From the NCBI GenBank assembly GCA_030680855.1, contig JAUXUN010000080.1:23656-87655 (forward strand): a DNA stretch of 64,000 nucleotides. Reading direction: 5' to 3'. Shown piece after piece: positions 1 through 9,202 of this stretch. A program made the translations under genes and the position numbers. This DNA is from Aestuariivirga sp. (GTDB taxonomy: Bacteria > Pseudomonadota > Alphaproteobacteria > Rhizobiales > Aestuariivirgaceae). The notes beneath the pieces were generated by a model. That model saw only the letters and a program-made list of their open reading frames with translations, was not told the origin of the DNA and did not search any database. Each line of letters opens with the position of its first letter. Position 1 is the first letter of the stretch.

Positions 1-184
1 CAGCTGGTTTAAGATAGAGTTTGTAAAGCGCCGTCCCGCCACGGAAGGCCAGCGCCTCCGCAAGCACAGGGTTAGAGAATATCTCGACCAAGGCGCGGCT
101 GATGACAAGGTCCTGCTCGACCTGGATATCCTGCACCCAGGAGGCCTGCGACCGCCACTCAGTAATATAGTCACGTGGGATCAC
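1..184 (-). CDS. abiEii: AbiEii-type nucleotidyltransferase toxin (partial, runs off left edge)
   Basis: Toxin half of a type IV AbiE toxin-antitoxin pair; the family has a nucleotidyltransferase fold and abortive-infection or plasmid-stabilising roles. Only the first 61 residues are inside the window. Residues 47-58 read FRGGTALYKLYL, the typical AbiEii motif. The start is a GTG at 184..182 whose last bases form the TGA stop of the upstream antitoxin gene (GTGA overlap), so the two are translationally coupled. No ATG lies nearby in frame. The rest of the gene is outside the window, so its integrity cannot be judged. Confidence 0.85.
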   Translation of the reverse strand, partial: MIPRDYITEWRSQASWVQDIQVEQDLVISRALVEIFSNPVLAEALAFRGGTALYKLYLKPA

Positions 185-987
185 TGCTCGGCCTCCACGT
201 CGGCGTTGATATCGAGCTTCCAGCCTTCGTCCCGCCGGGAACCTTTATCCGCCGCCGTCGGCAACAGGAGCGTTGTCTGCCGGGCGTGCGCGCGCACATA
301 GGACTTCAGAGCCGGTGCACGCGTGCCCGCCTCCACCCGCTCCAATAGGTAGCCCAGCCGCTGTGCCCAAGACATAGGCGCCGTCTGCGCCGCCACTACG
401 AGCTTATCGGGGTCGAGATTGTCGGCAAGTTCACCGAGAATCGTCGCCACCTGGTCGAGGCCACCGACATGGTTGTAATAGCCGACAAGATCGACGGCCG
501 TTGCCTCGGGGGTTGAGACGAGGACGGTGCCGCGCGGTGTGTTGAAGCTCTGCACGGAAACAGCACTGATGTTCTTGCGCACGGCGAAGGCGACGCGCAC
601 CGCGCCGCAGACGATGGGGCGGCGTGGTTTTGCCACCATCACTTGGTATTCTTGCGGGCGGTGATGGGCAGCACCATGATATTGTGCGGCGGAGAGCAGG
701 CCCGTGTAGTAGGACATGCCCAGCCTCTTCATCAGCGCCGGGATGAACTGGTCGGCGGGCAGACAGCCGAGGGAGCGGTATTCCGGGGGGATGATGACGT
801 AAAATCCCCGGGCCGGTGATGCGACCAGTCCCTGCTTGGCAAGACGGTTCAGGGCGAGCTTGGCAGCGTCGGCCGAAACGCCCAAAGCGGCCTGTGCTTC
901 AGAGGAGCTGAAGTGATAGTGACCGCTGGCTGCCAAACGGGAAATGTAGTCGCGGGCGTTCAAACGAGATTCTGATTTCATGTGCAT
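181..987 (-). CDS. abiEi: AbiEi-family antitoxin / transcriptional repressor
   Basis: 268-residue antitoxin and autorepressor of the AbiE pair. The N-terminal ~60 residues form a winged-helix domain (ALGVSADAAKLALNRLAKQG, then a wing with GFYVIIPPEYR), followed by the AbiEi C-terminal domain that carries VSTPEATAVDLVGY. It sits immediately upstream of the toxin gene, with a 4-base overlap. Two ATG codons are possible (987 and 981, M1 and M3); M1 lies inside a 14-bp inverted repeat that is the likely operator. Antitoxin and repressor roles follow from the known AbiE family; the toxin contact is inferred. Confidence 0.87.
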   Translation of the reverse strand: MHMKSESRLNARDYISRLAASGHYHFSSSEAQAALGVSADAAKLALNRLAKQGLVASPARGFYVIIPPEYRSLGCLPADQFIPALMKRLGMSYYTGLLSAAQYHGAAHHRPQEYQVMVAKPRRPIVCGAVRVAFAVRKNISAVSVQSFNTPRGTVLVSTPEATAVDLVGYYNHVGGLDQVATILGELADNLDPDKLVVAAQTAPMSWAQRLGYLLERVEAGTRAPALKSYVRAHARQTTLLLPTAADKGSRRDEGWKLDINADVEAEQ

Positions 988-1015
988 AAAGTATCATTTT
1001 TTGATACTTTATGCA
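983..1015. promoter_or_regulatory. Inverted-repeat operator of the abiE operon
   Basis: Perfect 14-bp arms at 983-996 (TGCATAAAGTATCA) and 1002-1015 separated by five T. The repeat covers the first start codon of abiEi. AbiEi proteins are known to repress their own operon by binding inverted repeats at the promoter, so this is probably the autoregulatory site. A hairpin at the 5' end of the mRNA is an alternative reading. Confidence 0.7.
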
Positions 1016-1106
1016 ATTGATTTAGATAAATGGTAAAAGGGTCGGCATCCATACAAGATATTGATGGAGTGTCTGTGGCCCAAACGCAGTGAACAGAACG
1101 TTAATT

Positions 1107-2210
1107 TCATCGCATTCTCCGAACACTACCGGGACGGCCGCTGATGGCCTCCGCAATCTCATACTGGTGGTCCGGATTATGGTGGCCATAATGTTTCAGC
1201 AGTGTTGGAACGCTGGTTGCAAGGAAATCTGAAATCTTAAACGGGTCCTTGCCAGATTGCATGAGCCAAGTGGCTGCCGTATGCTTCAGGGTGTGAGGCG
1301 AAACGTTCTTGAGGTTGACACGGTCAACAGCATTGTTGAATGCCGTCTTGATGTCTGCAACTGGCTTGCTTTCCCAAAGGATGACGTGCCCGATGTCAAA
1401 CTCCAACTTTCGCGCCCGTCGAAGATGCGACAGCAAGCGCGAAGGTATGGCGCATTGTCCACGTTTCTTTTTGGTCTCGGCAAGACCATCCCTTCGAAAA
1501 TCTATCTTGCGACGAGCCAAATCAACCTTCGGCCAGCGCAGCGACAAGATCGCTTCCTTGCGTCTTCCGGTATAGAGCCCAATGAGGATGAACAGCGCCA
1601 AATGATATTGAGGGCGCGAGGTGCGCCTCCACTTCAAGGGCTGCCGATTGCTTATGTCAAACAGGATCGGGGAAAAGCCCAAAGCGCCCGCCAACAGCAT
1701 CGCTGCTTCTTGCCGTGTAAGCCAGCGCTCTCGCGCTGGCGATTCGGGTGGGCGGGCAATTGATACGAGCCGGGTAATTATTTGCGCATCCAGTGCGCTC
1801 TTGATGGCACTCTGCAATATGCCGAGATCACGGCGTACTGTGCTTGGAGATGCTTTGCGCCAAATTCTAAATCCTTCACACAGAGAAGGTGCCTCCGCCA
1901 AAGACTTCCCCATGAAAAATTCCGAAAGTGGAACAGCTGCGTATGCAGCCCTCTCGCTGTCTTTGCCGTTTGCCTCAAGCCGTTCCAGATAGTCAGTCAG
2001 AACATCGGTCACGAGGATTTCTGCGGGCTCGCGTGACCCACGTTTTTGCGTGTAGCGTTGGAGAAATTGCGCGAACTTGATTTGAGCCTCTGCGCTGTCT
2101 GCCGTACCAGTGCTGCGCTCGCGGCTGCGGCCCCGTTCTGTCCAAAGGATGTAGAAGCACCCGCGCTTAGCAAGAAATTTGAGCTTTGGTCCTTGATTGC
2201 GTCTCGACAT
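1107..2210 (-). CDS. Tyrosine recombinase / phage-type integrase
   Basis: 367-residue site-specific recombinase, probably responsible for integrating or excising the surrounding element. The C-terminal catalytic domain shows GLYTGRRKEAILSLRW (first Arg), SPHTLKHTAATWL (box II with Lys in the place of the second Arg, as in several related integrases) and LLKHYGHH with the nucleophilic Tyr. The N-terminal part is a SAM-like core-binding domain. I chose ATG 2210 (GGTGGG just upstream) over an in-frame start 12 codons earlier at 2246. An xis-like gene lies directly upstream and overlaps. No tRNA or obvious att duplication is visible beside it. Confidence 0.9.
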   Translation of the reverse strand: MSRRNQGPKLKFLAKRGCFYILWTERGRSRERSTGTADSAEAQIKFAQFLQRYTQKRGSREPAEILVTDVLTDYLERLEANGKDSERAAYAAVPLSEFFMGKSLAEAPSLCEGFRIWRKASPSTVRRDLGILQSAIKSALDAQIITRLVSIARPPESPARERWLTRQEAAMLLAGALGFSPILFDISNRQPLKWRRTSRPQYHLALFILIGLYTGRRKEAILSLRWPKVDLARRKIDFRRDGLAETKKKRGQCAIPSRLLSHLRRARKLEFDIGHVILWESKPVADIKTAFNNAVDRVNLKNVSPHTLKHTAATWLMQSGKDPFKISDFLATSVPTLLKHYGHHNPDHQYEIAEAISGRPGSVRRMR

Positions 2211-2383
2211 GGTCCCACCGTGTTTGTTTCGATGTAAACTTCCCATGTGCCAGGAGGTATCCGTCGTCGGGTTCCAATTTGGACAAATGAAAGCTTACCA
2301 TCATTCATCAACCGATGGATAGCCCCAACGGAGAGTCCGACTCGCGTTGCGAGTTGCTTTGGAGTTTCAAGCAGACAGTTCAT
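2009..2383 (-). CDS. Small excisionase/AlpA-like HTH protein
   Basis: The first ~60 residues form a MerR/AlpA-like helix-turn-helix (LATRVGLSVGAIHRLMNDGK, then VQIGTRRRIPPGTWEVYIE), the pattern of integrase-associated excisionases. The reading frame then continues for about 60 low-complexity residues across the 5' end of the integrase gene, an overlap of about 200 bases. This tail looks non-native: a natural stop near the integrase start has probably been lost through a small frameshift. Function as a recombination directionality factor is inferred from position and fold. Confidence 0.55.
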   Translation of the reverse strand: MNCLLETPKQLATRVGLSVGAIHRLMNDGKLSFVQIGTRRRIPPGTWEVYIETNTVGPCRDAIKDQSSNFLLSAGASTSFGQNGAAAASAALVRQTAQRLKSSSRNFSNATRKNVGHASPQKSS

Positions 2384-2560
2384 TTCTCGATCTCGATCAA
2401 GGTAAACGACATCACTCAAAATCAACCCACGATCAGATTTAAGCAATTGGGATAGGCGGGAAAAGGCGTGAAGATAGATCACGCGGAATGACTCAGGCGA
2501 GTTCATACTCTTCCACCAATGCTTAGAATCTAAAGGTGCATCATCGCCAGATATCGACAT

Positions 2561-2918
2561 TCATCCTCCACTACCGCAACTGAACCCAGGGAGATCCCAT
2601 GGGTTGGGAAACTCACGGTCACTTTCTTCCCGCATCTGAAACCCAGAGTGGGGTGGGCGGCGATTTGCGACTGAAGAGGCCCGCTGAATGAGGTGGGCCG
2701 CACCGAAGGCCGGAATGAAATGGAGGACTGCGCGAATGCGAACCATGTCGAACAGAATGATCTTTGAAAGCTTGCGCAGTTGCGGCCCACCGCAGCGGGC
2801 CTAGAAAGGAGCGCCGCCTACCCCGCGATCGGGGATCAGCAAACTAAAAGAGTCATCGCGCAGCGATGGCCATAAGGTGACCAGAGACGACCACAACATC
2901 AAAGAGAGGGAGACGAAG
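2561..2918. other. Intergenic stretch without a recognisable gene
   Basis: Short open frames on the minus strand here (for example one starting at 2790) have no recognisable domain, no good ribosome-binding site and overlap each other. I see only mosaic debris between the xis-like gene and the IS110 fragment. Confidence 0.5.
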
Positions 2919-3107
2919 ATGCAAATCGAAACACCCGAACATACAGACATTGAGCTACCTGTGACGACGACACTGAATGCGATTTTTGCGCCCTTGGAAC
3001 TGAGCCGATCAAAGTGGCTCGTGACCTCGCTGTTGCCTGGTGGCAGCGAGCGCATGTCGAAACATACCCCCGACCGCTGTGAAGGTTTCGATCTGGTCAT
3101 CGTTTGA
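2919..3107 (+). pseudogene. IS110-family transposase, N-terminal fragment
   Basis: About 62 residues matching the start of a rhizobial IS110-type transposase as I remember it: an N-terminus with IELPVTTTLNAIFAPLEL followed by SRSKWLVTSLLPGG and a MSKH motif. The frame then leaves the family and stops at 3105-3107; the DEDD catalytic region and the C-terminal Ser domain are absent. A ribosome-binding site (GAGAGGGAG) is still present upstream of ATG 2919. It is an insertion-sequence remnant next to the relaxase gene. Confidence 0.6.
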
Positions 3108-3176
3108 CGTGGCTGCGAGTATGGCTCTCGACGTTGGTCGACGCGAAGATTTTCACGAACTGTTGACGTCATGCCG

Positions 3177-4913
3177 CTACGAAATCCCCAAGCCCTTTTT
3201 CCGGCTCCCCCAATCCCAGGAAATCCCTTGGTTATTCGCTGTTCCAGAAATCACCTTACCCTTTAAATCTTCAAGACTTGGTTTCCATGGCACGAGTACA
3301 AATTCTTTGGCGTTCTCGATGATCGCGTACTTGCCGCTCGCAAGTGTGACGGAGTGCTTGTAGGTGCCGGAGAATTGCTCACCCTCAAGCGGGTTGGCGT
3401 GGCCGAGTCCTGATCTGGTGGAAATGCCAACAGCGGCGCGCTGCAATTCTCTGCGCCCCAATTCTGCAATTGATGCTGCCGATGGCCGTACAACGCCGCC
3501 GTCAATTTGCCGGGCAAAGCCACGCTCTACGAGCCACTGTGTCCGGTTCCGCAGTGCAGTTTTCACGTCAGCCCCGAATCCTTGGTCCACAATCGGAATT
3601 GGGATCTTGCTGGTGAGCGCCTTGTCGAGCCAGGTCGCGCCTTCTGTTTCGACCAAGTTTTCCAGTTTGAGGTAAGACAGGATTTGTAGGCGAATGCGCT
3701 GCCGGTTGTTCTCGCCCGCGTTGGCGGCCTCAAGTGAGACGATCATGCCCTTCTCAGGAAGCAACTCGGGTCTGGTCTGGCCCATATCAGCATAGTGAGC
3801 TTTGCCGTCCACACCATCAATTACGACAAAGTACCGGTCGCTGATCTCGTCGGTCAGTCCGAGACCTGCCACGCGACCAATAAGTTTAGCTTGCTGTTTG
3901 GAGCTGTCGTGGATTGTGAAGTTCCCTGCGGCGCGGTCAATGCCAGCTTCCCGCATAACCCGGTGCATGGTCTTGATGATGTCGCCGCGTTGCCCAAGTG
4001 ATTTGAGTTTCTGCTCAGTGTGCGGGTCAATCTCCCAGACACCTGTCTGCCTTTCGATTGCTAATCCGAAGTTCTCCAGCTTGCGTAGCCGTGACATTTG
4101 GGCAGCATGGGCGGGTGGGTCCGAGGGTGGCAGGGCGCTGACCACGAGAATGCCTTGGTCCATGTGCTTCAGGATAGACCTATCAAGCTTGGTAAACCGG
4201 TCTGCGTCGACTTCCCGCGCCAGCTTCAGCCTCATGTCGAATTCGTTTTCCGGCCCCAGCTCAAGGGTCAGAAGCTCTCCGGCCCGTTGCCGGATGCCAT
4301 GCGAGATATAGTCTTTCGCAATGATCAGGTCCTTGCCATCTTCGGCCTTGCCCCTGATCACGATGTGCGTATGTGGATGTCCGGTGTTGAAGTGATCGAC
4401 GGCCACCCAATCCAGCTTTGTCTCAAGGTCTGACTCGACACGCAGTATCAGTTCCCGAATGAAGGGTTTTAGATCCCCGATTTCAGTTGCATCGTCTGCC
4501 GAAATTATGAACCTGAATTGATGGCGGTCACCGTCACATTTCTCAATGAAGGCTGATCCGTCGGCTTCATCAGTTTCGCGCCCATAGAGCTGCCCCGCCT
4601 CACCTTCCTGAGTCACGCCATCTCTCTGAATGTAGCACATATGGGCGCGGGCCGGCGCGAGGTTGCCCGGCTTCAACTTCGCAATGCGACCTTTCACGAT
4701 AGCCCGACGCTTACCGCCAGGAACCAGCCCAGCTCCCGCCAGTGTTCCGAATGCAACGCCGCGTCCAATCCGGCTTCCGGTAAACGACGACCTCCGCCTC
4801 GATTTCATGCCGCTCTTGTAGGCATAGTCCAGCACGCTGCGCAGATATGTACCGCTACGTCCGCTCTTGTTGCTGCCGATGCGACCGAGATGTGGTTCTA
4901 ATTCTTCTGACAT
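3177..4913 (-). CDS. DUF3363 / VirD2-type relaxase (mobilisation nuclease)
   Basis: 578-residue relaxase that would nick the transfer origin and pilot the DNA strand. Residues ~180-190 contain GHPHTHIVIRG, the metal-binding HxH of the relaxase domain, preceded by DWVAVDHFNTG; FRFIISADDA lies upstream. The C-terminal half carries the DUF3363 features, ending with HSVTLASGKYAII..EFVLVPW. It lies beyond the integrase in a block of mobile-element genes, but I see no coupling protein or type IV secretion genes, so the element looks mobilisable rather than self-transmissible. Start ATG at 4913. Confidence 0.88.
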   Translation of the reverse strand: MSEELEPHLGRIGSNKSGRSGTYLRSVLDYAYKSGMKSRRRSSFTGSRIGRGVAFGTLAGAGLVPGGKRRAIVKGRIAKLKPGNLAPARAHMCYIQRDGVTQEGEAGQLYGRETDEADGSAFIEKCDGDRHQFRFIISADDATEIGDLKPFIRELILRVESDLETKLDWVAVDHFNTGHPHTHIVIRGKAEDGKDLIIAKDYISHGIRQRAGELLTLELGPENEFDMRLKLAREVDADRFTKLDRSILKHMDQGILVVSALPPSDPPAHAAQMSRLRKLENFGLAIERQTGVWEIDPHTEQKLKSLGQRGDIIKTMHRVMREAGIDRAAGNFTIHDSSKQQAKLIGRVAGLGLTDEISDRYFVVIDGVDGKAHYADMGQTRPELLPEKGMIVSLEAANAGENNRQRIRLQILSYLKLENLVETEGATWLDKALTSKIPIPIVDQGFGADVKTALRNRTQWLVERGFARQIDGGVVRPSAASIAELGRRELQRAAVGISTRSGLGHANPLEGEQFSGTYKHSVTLASGKYAIIENAKEFVLVPWKPSLEDLKGKVISGTANNQGISWDWGSRKKGLGIS

Positions 4914-6380
4914 AATTGCGCAAACACCGCAAAATGATTGCTACATGTCGCAAGATGTGATGGGTTGGCTAGATTACAAGATGGTGATTATCGCTGAGTT
5001 AAACATCAATGTGATGCAAGGATGTTGGTGATCGAGAGAAAAACCTGGTGATACATCAACCTGAGTCAAATCAAACTCTTCCAATCACAATGACGCTACT
5101 GCTTTTATCCTGCTTTCCTTTCTCCATTCGATCCGTATACTGAGGACTTCACGGAATTTCATACGTGACTATCTATGACGGCTATTCCATCATCCAAGTA
5201 AACTACGTGGCACTGCACGAACGAAAGGTGGGAAGCCAAGGCATTCGGACATTCTGCGACGGCCAATTCACGTTTAAAGCTCGATGTCTGGATCTTATTT
5301 TTGGTGCCCACTTATGTCAAAATCGATCTTCAAAACGAGTTTGGAGGATGTATGTCGAAGGCAATTATTGACTTCTCTAACCTACTAAATGTGCATCGGA
5401 ACGCCAATATTTCGTTGTTCAATGAGGCAAGGAACGGCGAGCAAAGGCGAGTGAAAAGCATCATTTGGTGACGTGATTCAAGCCCTGCTCGCCGCCCAAT
5501 ATTTAGTAGTCTGACGTAGACCAACGCCTGTTTTTCAATGACCATTCTTTCAGTTTATCAAGATGGTAGAAGATGCGCCCACCGTGCTTGCGGAACTGTG
5601 GTCCGGTACCCATTCACCGCATGTTGTCGAGCGTCCGCTTCTTCAAACAAAGGAATTGATCCGCTTCAGAAATGGTGAGGAATGGGCTTTTGGTTTCGTT
5701 GTACATGGAAAACTCCCGTTGTTTTGTTGTTTCAGGAGTGTTCCGCGAATATCGGATGCAAGTGAATAACTGGGGACTACGTGACTACGTCACACCTTTC
5801 TTTCTTTATCAGATAAACCGAGGAAAGCGGGGTGGACGGCTAAAAAGCGACTGGCAGGACTAAATTGACCGACCGCACCCAAAAGGGCCGAAACAGAGCG
5901 GAGGACTGTGCAAAGTAAGAGATCATGGAGTGCTAAGTTGAACATAAAGTCCTGAGCGCCGCGCGGTTGCGGGCGGACAATTTTGGCCTACCTGCGAACA
6001 TGGGAACATCATTGACATAGCCGCTGCCACTTTGAGGCGCCCATGCGCAGGCTAGAGGACTTCGTGCGCTAGGAATGGACGCCCGGCTAATGACTCAAGC
6101 TATGAGAGACCATGTTCTGTTTAATACACAATGCCTGTGGCGGACTAAATTCAAGTAGGTACCATTGATTGAGAAATTGCTCTAATAAGCTTGGCAATAC
6201 TCAAGTTTGGTGCAGACGCAAATTCAGAATGCGCGCATATCGTTTTTCCCTTGCAATGATCAAATCAATCAAAAGATCGATGTTTTTCCTTCCGCGAATG
6301 TATGCCTTGATTTACGCACTCAGAGCGGTAGGCATCGATTCGCAACGAGAAATCGTTTGTTTCAAAATAGGCAGCAAGTC
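4914..6380. other. About 1.4 kb without a convincing gene
   Basis: AT-richer stretch between the relaxase and the cargo genes. Short open frames (5165-5371, 5563-5769, 5672-5863) have no recognised domains; the frame at 5563 and the one at 5672 overlap in a way that would suit a frameshifted gene. Possibly the location of an origin of transfer next to the relaxase, but I cannot point to a nic site. Confidence 0.5.
5352..5471 (+). CDS. Short ORF of unknown function, possibly truncated
   Basis: 39 codons starting with MSKAIIDFSNLLNVHRNANI, with a very good Shine-Dalgarno (GGAGG, 6 bases before ATG 5352). The frame stops at 5469-5471; shifting by one base would extend it by about 15 codons (DVIQALLAAQYLVV), so it may be the head of a frameshifted gene. 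I do not recognise it. Confidence 0.3.
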   Translation: MSKAIIDFSNLLNVHRNANISLFNEARNGEQRRVKSIIW

Positions 6381-7166
6381 ATGTTCTTTATGCTTTCCAA
6401 AGGTCTCGCGTTTATTCTTACACCATCTAATTTTGTGATACTCATAGGCCTGTTCGGTTTGGTGCTAGTTCTGCTGCGATGGCCGAAGTCTGGTTGGCCA
6501 CTTCTGATCATGAGGATTCTGGGCGTTGCATTGGCAGGATTGTCACCGCTTGGTCCGGTCCTGTTGATGACGCTTGAGGACCGTTTTCCCAAACAGGAGG
6601 TGCCACCAATAATCACCGGAATTGTAATGTTGGGCGGCGCCGTTGACATCCACGTCCCCCAGGCACGGGGAAGCGAGGCCTGGAATGATCAGGCAGAACG
6701 CATTACCGCAGTCGCCGAACTGGCCAACAGGTTTCCCGCTGCGCGGATCATTCTCTCGGGTGGATCGGGCCATCCAGACGCAATCAGTGAGTCGTCGATT
6801 GCAAAACAGGCATTAGCGGCAATGGGAGTTCCTAAGGGGCGAATGGAACTTGAAACAAGGTCGCGTAATACCTGTGAGAACGCCTCAGAAAGCGTCATAA
6901 CGGCGAAACCCAAGCCCAGCGAGGTCTGGCTTCTGGTAACATCAGCCTCCCACATGCTGCGCGCCATCGCTTGCTTCAGGGCAACAAACTTTCTAATCAC
7001 ACCCTTTCCGGTTGACTATCATACGCGCGGCAAAGAGGACTTGCGCAGAATGCAGGAGTCGGTTGCTGAAGGTCTAGCCCATGTCGATATCGCAGCCCAT
7101 GAGTGGACGGGACTCATTACCTACCGGCTGACAGGATTGACTCACGAATTATTTCCCGGTCCATAG
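6381..7166 (+). CDS. YdcF/ElyC-family (DUF218) envelope protein
   Basis: 261-residue membrane-anchored protein. Two N-terminal membrane segments (residues ~5-30 and 35-55, after MFFMLSKG) are followed by a DUF218 domain with VMLGGAVD, ARIILSGGSG, SRNTCENA and VTSASHMLRA, all hallmarks of the YdcF/SanA/ElyC family, which acts in envelope and peptidoglycan homeostasis. I chose ATG 6381 because the in-frame upstream extension has no hydrophobic or conserved character. It is followed by the cytochrome b gene after 42 bases, probably one transcript. Exact reaction is unknown for the family. Confidence 0.85.
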   Translation: MFFMLSKGLAFILTPSNFVILIGLFGLVLVLLRWPKSGWPLLIMRILGVALAGLSPLGPVLLMTLEDRFPKQEVPPIITGIVMLGGAVDIHVPQARGSEAWNDQAERITAVAELANRFPAARIILSGGSGHPDAISESSIAKQALAAMGVPKGRMELETRSRNTCENASESVITAKPKPSEVWLLVTSASHMLRAIACFRATNFLITPFPVDYHTRGKEDLRRMQESVAEGLAHVDIAAHEWTGLITYRLTGLTHELFPGP

Positions 7167-7208
7167 TATCGGCTGATAAGAATTTCAAAGGGACAAAGCA
7201 AAAATTCA

Positions 7209-7814
7209 ATGAAGCTTAGGGATGCTAATTCCGTAGATATCACGGAGGTCGACGCCAAAGGAGCTCAAGTGTCGCCCGCGCTTTCTCCGTCAGCAGTTGT
7301 GTGGCTTCTGCATTGGGTTTCAGCGCTGCTAGTGGTGTTTCTTCTTGCAACTTCTCTGGCTTCAGGGCTTAGCCTCACAACACGTTGGTTTCCCGCAAGA
7401 TGGATGGATTGGCATTTGTCAGCGGGCGTTGCGCTGCTTGCCGTCACCGCTATCAGATTTAAAACTTCACGGCCATTTAAGGGTATGGCCAATGTATTTG
7501 CATCCAGGAAGCCTGATGCTCAAGCGATCAAATCGTTTCTGTTTCTTGTAGTCCTTGCCGTTGTGTTATCAGGTCTCACGATCTTCCAGAAGCCACCATT
7601 TGGGCGATCCGGAGTTCTTTTCGGGTTGTTTCCGATGCCGACCCTTGTACGGCTCGATCATTCGATTCACTACGTGATCATCGATATCCACATTGTCCTG
7701 TCATGTATTATTGCCTTTTTTCTGATAGCACACATAATTGCCGGGTTGCAGCGTACCCGCTCGGGCGGACAGTCGCGGCTTGCAATCATGCTATGGCCCT
7801 GGCGGAAAGGCTAG
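7209..7814 (+). CDS. Cytochrome b561-type membrane protein
   Basis: 201 residues, four transmembrane helices and the His ligands of the Ni/Fe-hydrogenase/b561 cytochrome b superfamily (LLHWVSALLV near residue 34, DWHLSAG near 68, DHSIHYVIIDIHIVLS near 150). It would shuttle electrons in the inner membrane, typically between quinol and a periplasmic partner. The N-terminal ~25 residues are polar and poorly conserved. It follows ydcF and ends just before a strong terminator. Confidence 0.85.
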   Translation: MKLRDANSVDITEVDAKGAQVSPALSPSAVVWLLHWVSALLVVFLLATSLASGLSLTTRWFPARWMDWHLSAGVALLAVTAIRFKTSRPFKGMANVFASRKPDAQAIKSFLFLVVLAVVLSGLTIFQKPPFGRSGVLFGLFPMPTLVRLDHSIHYVIIDIHIVLSCIIAFFLIAHIIAGLQRTRSGGQSRLAIMLWPWRKG

Positions 7815-7815
7815 T

Positions 7816-7847
7816 GGCTGTGTGCTTTCAAAGCACACAGCCTTTTT
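7816..7847 (+). terminator. Rho-independent terminator
   Basis: 12-bp perfect stem GGCTGTGTGCTT / AAGCACACAGCC with a 3-base loop (TCA), followed by five T at 7843-7847. It starts directly after the cytochrome b561 stop codon and ends before the convergent DUF305 gene. Confidence 0.93.
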
Positions 7848-7861
7848 CTGGACAATCCACT

Positions 7862-8521
7862 TTACTTCCCGTTTTTCGCAAGCCAGCCGGTCATGAAGGC
7901 TATCTCGCCTTCCTGCGCCGTGATTACGTCCTGGGCCAGCTTCAAAACCTCCGGATCCTTGGCGAACTGAAGGGCAACTTTCGCCATATCAATCGCTCCC
8001 TGATGATGGGGAATCATGCTCTTTAAAAAATCTACATCCGCGTCACCCGTGTAGGGTACCGACATGTTTTTCATCATGGTGGCCATGGCTTGCTCGTTAC
8101 CGGTTGTAGACTTGGGATCAGCGACGAGGACCGATTGGTCGATTTTTCCGAGCCAGGCCTTCATCATGGCAATCTCGCCTTCCTGGGCCTTGATCACGTT
8201 CTCAGCCAGCGTATTTACTTCTACATCCTTGCCGTATTGCAAGGCCACCTTCGCCATGTCGATAGCGCCCTGATGGTGCGGGATCATGCCCTGCATGAAA
8301 TCGACATCCGGCTTGCCAGTCAGGGGTGCCTTCATGCCCGCCATAAAATCAGCCATAGTCTTTTCGTAGGACTTCGTGGAAGCCGGTGCGTCGGTCGGAG
8401 CCATCGTTGAATGGTCCATGCCGGACATCGCATCCGGCCCGCCCTTCGGCAATTGCGTATAGGCTAGAGCGCCCAATGCCGCGACGACGGCGGCGCCGAT
8501 CATGATTGTGTTCGTATTCAT
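7862..8521 (-). CDS. Double DUF305-domain exported protein (copper-binding CopM-like)
   Basis: 219 residues: N-terminal signal anchor (residues 5-22), Met/His-rich linker (MSGMDHSTM), then two DUF305 domains in tandem. Each has the core [20 protein letters not shown] and an AQEGEIA..W ending. DUF305 proteins such as cyanobacterial CopM bind Cu(I) in the periplasm. The two copies are so alike that an internal duplication is evident. Transcribed towards the terminator, with TlpA 65 bases upstream. Role in periplasmic copper buffering is inferred from family and context. Confidence 0.88.
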   Translation of the reverse strand: MNTNTIMIGAAVVAALGALAYTQLPKGGPDAMSGMDHSTMAPTDAPASTKSYEKTMADFMAGMKAPLTGKPDVDFMQGMIPHHQGAIDMAKVALQYGKDVEVNTLAENVIKAQEGEIAMMKAWLGKIDQSVLVADPKSTTGNEQAMATMMKNMSVPYTGDADVDFLKSMIPHHQGAIDMAKVALQFAKDPEVLKLAQDVITAQEGEIAFMTGWLAKNGK

Positions 8522-8585
8522 GAGTTTTCTCCTGTCTCAAGTTGGTAAAGAACAAATTTTGTCGGCCCAAGATTGACTATTTCGC

Positions 8586-9158
8586 TCAATTCGCGCTCGT
8601 TGAAATGGCAACCAATGAGGAAAGTTGATCAGTTATTTCGGAAGCATCCCACACCGTGGGGCCTATCAACCGTGCTATTTCCTTTCCATCGTGATCGATC
8701 AACAAGGTTGTAGGTAAGCCCAGGATCCCTAGAGTCTCAAAAATTTCGGCCTGATCGCCCTTGTAAATGGCCAAGTTGCTGATGCCGACAATAGAATAGA
8801 AGGCGCGCAATTGATCTAAACTAACGGGGTCTACCGAGATTGCCACGATCTCTGGCTCGGCTTTTAGGCCAAGTTTTGCCTGAAGCCTGTCCAACGCAGG
8901 CATTTCCTTCCGGCATGGCGGACACCAAGTGGCCCAGACATTGACCAAGAGATGTTTTCCTTGAAAATCTGAAAAAACTCTCTGCTGCCCCGCGCTGTTT
9001 TCGAATACTACCGGCTGAATCGGGATCGGCGTTGCATGAGTTTTCAATAGAGGAACGCTGGCAAGATAAGACGCGAGGGTCTCTCGAATTTTCGAGAAAG
9101 CAAACGGGATCATGGCAATACCAGCGAGAATTGCGAGGGAAGTGCGTCTACTTGACAT
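8586..9158 (-). CDS. TlpA-family thioredoxin-like disulfide reductase
   Basis: 190 residues: signal anchor in the first 25 residues, then a periplasmic thioredoxin fold with the active site WATWCPPC (Cys79 and Cys82) and the cis-Pro region GLPTTLLID. TlpA proteins reduce periplasmic thiols and can hand electrons to copper-site assembly of cytochrome oxidase. It lies between the csoR and DUF305 genes on the same strand, so it is probably copper-inducible. Substrate unknown. Confidence 0.88.
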   Translation of the reverse strand: MSSRRTSLAILAGIAMIPFAFSKIRETLASYLASVPLLKTHATPIPIQPVVFENSAGQQRVFSDFQGKHLLVNVWATWCPPCRKEMPALDRLQAKLGLKAEPEIVAISVDPVSLDQLRAFYSIVGISNLAIYKGDQAEIFETLGILGLPTTLLIDHDGKEIARLIGPTVWDASEITDQLSSLVAISTSAN

Positions 9159-9202
9159 ACTTCAAACCCACGCCGGCCTTTTGCGCACAAGACGCCATGG
9201 CT

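Noticed and set aside
2387..2402. Possible FNR-like site TCGATCTCGATCAA
   Set aside because: Has a mismatch in the most conserved part of the half-site and lies inside the upstream region of the xis-like gene; no other support.
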